Assembly (NCBI GenBank): GCA_004009845.1
Contig: RMBW01000002.1
Location: forward strand, 124,001-188,000
From: Davidsoniella eucalypti
Taxonomy: Eukaryota; Ascomycota; Sordariomycetes; Microascales; Ceratocystidaceae
Reading direction: 5' to 3'
DNA: 64,000 nt
The position numbers and the translations under genes are program-made. Below, one piece after another: positions 62,301 through 64,000 of the stretch. The notes beneath the pieces are model-generated. The model was not told the origin of the DNA, did not search any database, and saw nothing but the letters and a program-made list of their open reading frames with translations. Every line of letters starts with the position of its first letter. Position 1 is the first letter of the stretch.

Positions 62301-62532
62301 TTTCAGAGCTTGAATTCGGACTTACAGCACTTGGATCTTCAAAGTAGTCCTGCACTACTCTCGTGGGGTCGTTGTTATTGGCCTAACACACCAATCGTCA
62401 ATACCATGTATACAGTGCGAGAGATATATAGCCACTATTGCTGACCTTGAGAGCTCGGGCAATAGTCGCTCGATCATCGTAGGCCGTGAACTCTACGACC
62501 CCTTGGATCAGCTCGTGACTTGGATCGGTCAT
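59310..62532 (-). CDS. UBA-UIM protein with degenerate USP-like domain (candidate pseudo-deubiquitinase)
   Basis: Seven exons: 62532-62446, 62382-62326, 62266-62197, 62134-61973, 61914-60526, 60467-60202 and 60146-59310, giving 955 residues with every phase consistent. A UBA-like start (TIARALKANNNDPTRVVQDY, residues 23-42) is followed by a near-perfect ubiquitin-interacting motif at 133-147 (EDDDLERALRLSAEES). The next region resembles the USP domain of USP25/28-type enzymes: RVDNMGYVSSSDRLGGILTV at about 229-248 stands where a NxGNTCW-F cysteine box is expected, but lacks the cysteine. A later YLRGVVCEYGVVYL...WWRL...VSWAVWHSG segment (about 625-690) lacks the GHY histidine box. The C-terminus has an SH3-type PPPLPKRKP. 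It probably binds ubiquitin rather than cleaving it; family placement is inference. Confidence 0.8.
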
Positions 62533-63451
62533 GGCGAGTCGAACAGCCGGGTGCGGTAATGATCGAAGTTGCTGGCCTTAAGTGAAAGATTGATTATGCG
62601 TGGCTGAGGTTGTCTGTTGTTGATATGCGAGCCTAGTGGTAGTATATTGACTCAGATGGCTAGAGTGATGGCGATGGTGTTGATGAGAAAATAGTTTGGT
62701 GATATGATGGTAGAGGCGGGGAAATTTATCTCGTCTGCTCGGTTGATTTGCCGTCCATTGGAAAGAGCGTCTGGTATATAGTGACTACGGCGTGTTCTTT
62801 TGGAAGCGGACTTTGTAGGTAATTCTCTCCAGGTGTTAATTTCAAAGCTGGCCGTTGGCGAGAGCTCGAGAGCTTGGACAAATACAAGCGAAGCGCGGGG
62901 TCGTGGGTTGTCGCAGTTGGAGTCTAAACGTATATTGGCAATTATGGTCGCAGTAGGGCCACTTTGTTGAGTGACTAGTAGTTGGACATGGGATAATCAA
63001 AGAATTAGAATATCTATGAACTATTTACGGCGATAGAATGATCAATCGTGCGGGCTATATTTCGGATGATGTAATTGATAAAATGAGTACTGCTGAAAAG
63101 CTTCTGGGCAAGCTTGTTCGAGCCTTGCCGAATCAAATGTACTGTGTTTTGGATTTAGTGGGGGAAGGCTGAGATCAGCTTATGCTACTGCCTACAAAAG
63201 CTGTAACTAGCTGGTGCATAGTGCATGCTACTGTAGCTAATCTGATTGTTTGACTGACTGGTAAGGTAAACAAACAAACATACTAGCCCTTACGGGAGGA
63301 CCTGATATTATCGTTTTGCAACATCTCTTTATTTCATTATTTCATAATATTGGAATCGTTAACTCGTAGTAGCACCTAGATAGTCGTCTATGCCCATGCC
63401 CCCACCCTTTTCTACCGCCCTTTGATGCTATAGACGAGCCAAGCCGCTTTC
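62533..63451. promoter_or_regulatory. Intergenic region upstream of the UBA-UIM gene
   Basis: 919 bp holding the UBA-UIM promoter and the 3' flank of the next gene, both on the minus strand. No coding sequence or recognised element was found. Confidence 0.45.
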
Positions 63452-64000
63452 TTAGCGGCCAAGATCAAAATATATCGTTAGTGAAGTGCGGAAGTTGAAA
63501 ATAAAAGCATGACGGGAACCGCCACTGTTCTTAAACTCTCCTTGGAGCCCACGAAGAGATTCGTGAATGTCTCGGATGTACTGGCCTTCGTTGCTTGGCA
63601 CTTGCGATGTCAGCTTACGCCAGCTTTCCGTGTCTTCAACTGACATCTTGGATATTGACTCAAGATACTTGTCTTGAGTCTCGACGGCAAGAATTGGCCC
63701 GTCGATAAATGATTTAGCTAGCGACGATGCACCTGCATATGCTTGGTCAATTGCGTCTATAGAGTCGTAGTTAGTATCGTGTGCTTTCAATATTAGTGAG
63801 CTCGGATAACGCTAGTAACTTACGTGCTCGGTTGAACTTTTTGCTCTTGGTTTGGCTAGCTAGAACGATCACGCCTTGGCTCTTCTTAGCTGATGGTTCG
63901 TCTTGTTCTATCTGGTGCTGTTGTTGATTGGCGATATTCTTGATTTTTGAAGCAAAACTACTATCTTTCTCACGCATCTCGGTTCGTAGATGCGAGATTA
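63452..64000 (-). CDS. 3' part of an unknown protein gene (runs off the window)
   Basis: Two exons are visible: 64000-63824 (continuing beyond the edge; an ATG at 63977 is not necessarily the start, since the frame is open to the edge) and 63756-63452. The 67-nt intron has donor GTAAGT, a perfect TACTAAC branch site and acceptor TATAG, which is strong evidence for a real gene. The joined frame gives a polar, helical protein: SSFASKIKNIANQQQHQIEQ, then FNRAHAIDQAYAGASSLAKS, then YLESISKMSVEDTESWRKL, ending FNFRTSLTIYFDLGR. Coiled-coil or helical-bundle structure is likely. I do not recognise the family and assign no function. Confidence 0.7.

Noticed and set aside
1..64000. CRISPR array, operon-type or bacterial defence system
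   Set aside because: All genes are eukaryotic with spliceosomal introns, and no regularly spaced direct repeats exist.

Overview
The window looks like nuclear DNA of a filamentous ascomycete (Pezizomycotina; class not determinable from here). The genes are interrupted by short introns (about 50-130 nt) with GT...AG ends and CTAAC/TACTAAC branch sites, there are fungal-type Zn2Cys6 regulators and MFS carriers, and the housekeeping set has clear yeast counterparts. All intron-containing models below were spliced by hand and checked for reading phase; none has transcript support.

Region 1 (about 1-8000) is an accessory catabolic neighbourhood in decay. It holds the tail of an unidentified gene, a D-2-hydroxyacid dehydrogenase (minus), a class II aldolase (plus, divergent from the first), a frameshifted Zn2Cys6-type regulator pseudogene (minus), a salicylate-hydroxylase-like FAD monooxygenase (minus), a scrap of LINE reverse transcriptase, and a deleted sugar-type MFS transporter pseudogene. 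The enzymes look intact while the regulator and transporter do not.

Region 2 (about 7.9-26.0 kb) is an 18-kb gene desert with no convincing coding sequence, only low-complexity tracts, short tandem repeats, TACATGTA palindromes and a telomere-like motif. It ends in a pyrimidine-rich leader in front of a large Zn2Cys6/PF11951 transcription factor (moc3-like), whose DNA-binding and regulatory halves lie in the same frame but are separated by two stops and a spacer I cannot splice cleanly.

Region 3 (about 29.7-64 kb) is a conserved housekeeping block: HUS1 (9-1-1 clamp), SEC16 (ER exit sites), NOP16 (60S biogenesis), a MARVEL-type membrane protein, a DHA2-family MFS carrier with a vacuolar-type sorting signal, RIT1 (initiator tRNA modification), a HAD hydrolase with a 9-nt first coding exon, a Sis1/Psi1 type II DnaJ, SLY1 (ER-Golgi SM protein), a UBA-UIM protein that looks like a catalytically dead USP25/28-type deubiquitinase, and the 3' end of an unknown gene. 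SEC16 and SLY1 both act in ER-to-Golgi traffic, but nothing shows they are co-regulated. Gaps of 3.1 and 3.3 kb (42.1-45.2 and 50.3-53.5 kb) hold no gene; the second carries a possible pogo/Fot1-like transposase scrap.

The observations most worth following are the pseudo-deubiquitinase, the split regulator behind its desert, and the half-decayed catabolic cluster.
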